Shown here: in pieces, positions 62,673 through 64,000 of the stretch
Numbering within the stretch: position 1 is the stretch's first letter
How the letters are laid out: each line of letters begins with the position of its first letter
Source: Bordetella parapertussis
GTDB lineage: Bacteria > Pseudomonadota > Gammaproteobacteria > Burkholderiales > SG8-41
Direction: 5' to 3'
Length of the DNA: 64,000 nucleotides
NCBI GenBank assembly: GCA_945906815.1
Contig: CAMDRT010000019.1
Span: 19,441 to 83,440, forward strand
Notes under the pieces: model-generated
Told to the model about the DNA's origin: nothing
The model's input: the letters and a program-made list of their open reading frames with translations, nothing else
Databases searched by the model: none
Program-made: the position numbers and the translations under genes

Positions 62673-62795
62673 ATGGATACGTTTTTTCCGGGGCAAAGTA
62701 TTCAATTGCTTACCGAAGAGCCCATCGCCACCGGGGAGATCACAACGACTAATCAATTGAATTTATTGGAGTTTTTAGAGGACGTTAATGACTAA
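62673..62795 (+). CDS. Conserved 40-aa small ORF in the adhesin leader, copy 2
   Basis: ATG 62673 follows GGGGGTGAC, and the frame ends at TAA 62793-62795, 28 bp before the second adhesin ATG. The peptide contains IQLLTEEPIATGEI and TTTNQLNLLEFLEDVND. It shares about two-thirds of its residues with copy 1, one residue shorter, with the changes near the start and the end. It is acidic (a run of Glu/Asp at the end). Function unknown; see copy 1 at 57746. Confidence 0.55.
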   Translation: MDTFFPGQSIQLLTEEPIATGEITTTNQLNLLEFLEDVND

Positions 62796-62823
62796 ACCTC
62801 GATAAAAAATAGAGGAGAATTTC

Positions 62824-64000
62824 ATGGCAACCAACCCCAGCGGCAAAACAACCGTTTCATTTTCCAACACCCCGCAAGCCAAGGACGACTCGCTTACCAC
62901 TACCGCGACCGGCTCCTTGATTACCGAGGATTCGACCATCGTCTATCTGGACGTGATGGCCAACGACCTCGGTGGCAAAGCGAAGTCTCTGTGGTCGCTG
63001 GATGATGGCGCCAGTGCCTCGACCGCTACCAAGAGTTATGCGCCAGCCGATCTGCTGGTCCAGGATACGGCACGCACCGAGGCTATGAGCACAGATTACA
63101 GCGCGAAGGGTGCGCATATCTGGATCACCTCAGATGGCAAAGTGGGGTACGACACTGGCACCTTCAGTGCAGCGGTAAAAGCCTCAATGCAGGCGCTTGC
63201 CGTAGGCGAGACACTGACAGACACGTTTACCTACGCGATCCGGCTCGGCAATGGCACGCTCAGTTGGGCAACGTCGACCGTAGTGTTTGCCGGCACCAAC
63301 GATATCGTCAGCATCACCAGCGCGCCGCAGGCGGGCGCAGTGACCGAAGACGCGGACATCACGCCGAGCACCACCGACGCGTTGAGTGCCTCGGGTACGG
63401 TGACCTTTGTCGACGTAGACCTTTCTGACACTCATACGGCATCGTTTGTGGCGGCTGCGGGCAATGCCACCTCGCTCGGTACATTTGCGCTCGCAGCAGT
63501 GAGCGAAGCGGCCACTGCAGACAACGGTTCAGTGCAATGGACCTACAACCTGGACAATGCTGCTGCACAATACCTGGCTCAGGGACAGAGCGTTACGGAA
63601 ACGTACGTCGTTACCATTAACGACGGCCACGGCTCGACGACGACCCAAAATGTGGTTATTACCATCACCGGCACGAACGATGCGGCTGTGCTTTCCTCCC
63701 ACACGGCTGACCTGACCGAGAACAACGCCGTCCTCTCGACTGACGGAACACTCACGATCAGTGACGTCGATTCGCCCGCAACGTTTGTCGCACAAGCCGG
63801 CACTGCTGGGACCTACGGCACGTTCGCCATCGACAGCGTGGGAGCGTGGACCTATACGACGAGCTCCGCGCACGACGAGTTCGTGGCCGGCACGACCTAC
63901 ACCGACACGTTCAGCGTGGCGAGCGCCGACGGGACACTCACGTCCGTCACCGTCAACATCTTCGGCACCAACGACTCTGCGCTACTTTCATCCGATACTG
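62824..64000 (+). CDS. Second VCBS/cadherin-like adhesin, C-terminus beyond window
   Basis: From ATG 62824 (AGAGGAGAATTTC upstream) the frame is open for 392 codons to the window edge. The first ~285 residues closely follow the first adhesin (VSFSNTPQAKDDSLTTTATG, AKGAHIWITSDGKVGYDT, GTNDIVSITSAPQAG). After VVITITGTND it diverges into cadherin-like units (LSSHTADLTENNAVLSTDGT, AGTYGTFAIDSVGAWTYTTS) not seen in copy 1. A T1SS C-terminal tail is expected further on. It is probably a paralogue made by the tandem duplication and then diversified or replaced downstream. Confidence 0.88.
   Translation, partial: MATNPSGKTTVSFSNTPQAKDDSLTTTATGSLITEDSTIVYLDVMANDLGGKAKSLWSLDDGASASTATKSYAPADLLVQDTARTEAMSTDYSAKGAHIWITSDGKVGYDTGTFSAAVKASMQALAVGETLTDTFTYAIRLGNGTLSWATSTVVFAGTNDIVSITSAPQAGAVTEDADITPSTTDALSASGTVTFVDVDLSDTHTASFVAAAGNATSLGTFALAAVSEAATADNGSVQWTYNLDNAAAQYLAQGQSVTETYVVTINDGHGSTTTQNVVITITGTNDAAVLSSHTADLTENNAVLSTDGTLTISDVDSPATFVAQAGTAGTYGTFAIDSVGAWTYTTSSAHDEFVAGTTYTDTFSVASADGTLTSVTVNIFGTNDSALLSSDT

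Larger units (their letters stand above)
62177..63680. repeat. Tandem segmental duplication, unit 2
   Basis: This is the downstream copy of 57247-58753. It carries the regulator fragment, the paired dyads, the small ORF, and the conserved N-region of a second adhesin. Coding parts are more conserved than the junction, and after the GTND motif the two adhesins diverge completely. Confidence 0.85.

Overview
The window looks like a betaproteobacterial chromosome, most likely Burkholderiales (Alcaligenaceae- or Comamonadaceae-like). The inference rests on high GC, GTP-type PEP carboxykinase, an msrB-yciB-bolA-PPIase block followed by convergent purL, and above all 12 intact Bug-type (TctC) tripartite tricarboxylate transporter binding proteins plus one decayed copy. 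No TctA/TctB membrane subunit, tRNA, rRNA, transposase or CRISPR array was seen.

Layout. 0-15 kb: a Bug-hyuA-hyuB operon, then Bug genes interleaved with a CMD-fold protein, an alpha/beta hydrolase and a DapA-like aldolase. 14.8-24.4 kb: a catabolic-looking island. It has a small Popeye-like cNMP-binding membrane protein, a minus-strand set (amidohydrolase, fungal-type CmcJ/NvfI oxygenase, metallo-beta-lactamase-fold hydrolase) and a plus-strand set (TauD-like dioxygenase and a 2-oxoacid dehydrogenase operon whose E2 is split into a free lipoyl protein and a bare catalytic core). 24.6-35.4 kb: a SulP-STAS-cNMP transporter, two CoA-transferases, a MetX-like acyltransferase, a racemase-fold protein without catalytic Cys, a crotonase, more Bug genes and gene remnants. 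35.8-45.9 kb: a MetA-type outer-membrane protein, a YVTN propeller, a Sel1 protein, pckG, a Bug-AMDase-like-hydantoinase operon, an FAH-family hydrolase and another Bug gene. 46-55 kb: housekeeping genes (FAD oxidase, msrB, yciB, bolA, PPIase, purL, nnr).

55.2-64 kb: a MASE1 histidine kinase and NarL-type regulator sit directly before a type-I-secreted VCBS adhesin (1358 aa). The end of the regulator, an intergenic leader and the start of the adhesin are duplicated about 4.93 kb downstream, leaving a broken regulator copy and a second adhesin that runs off the window. Both leaders keep a paired AGGG-N4-CCCT dyad and a 40-41 codon ORF with a good ribosome binding site. This conserved leader/small-ORF unit is the most likely undescribed element here.

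Functional picture: the Bug genes are mostly co-transcribed with, or next to, enzymes for hydantoin-like, CoA-activated or carboxylate substrates, suggesting an organism scavenging varied organic acids and amides. The right end is a two-component-controlled surface adhesion locus.
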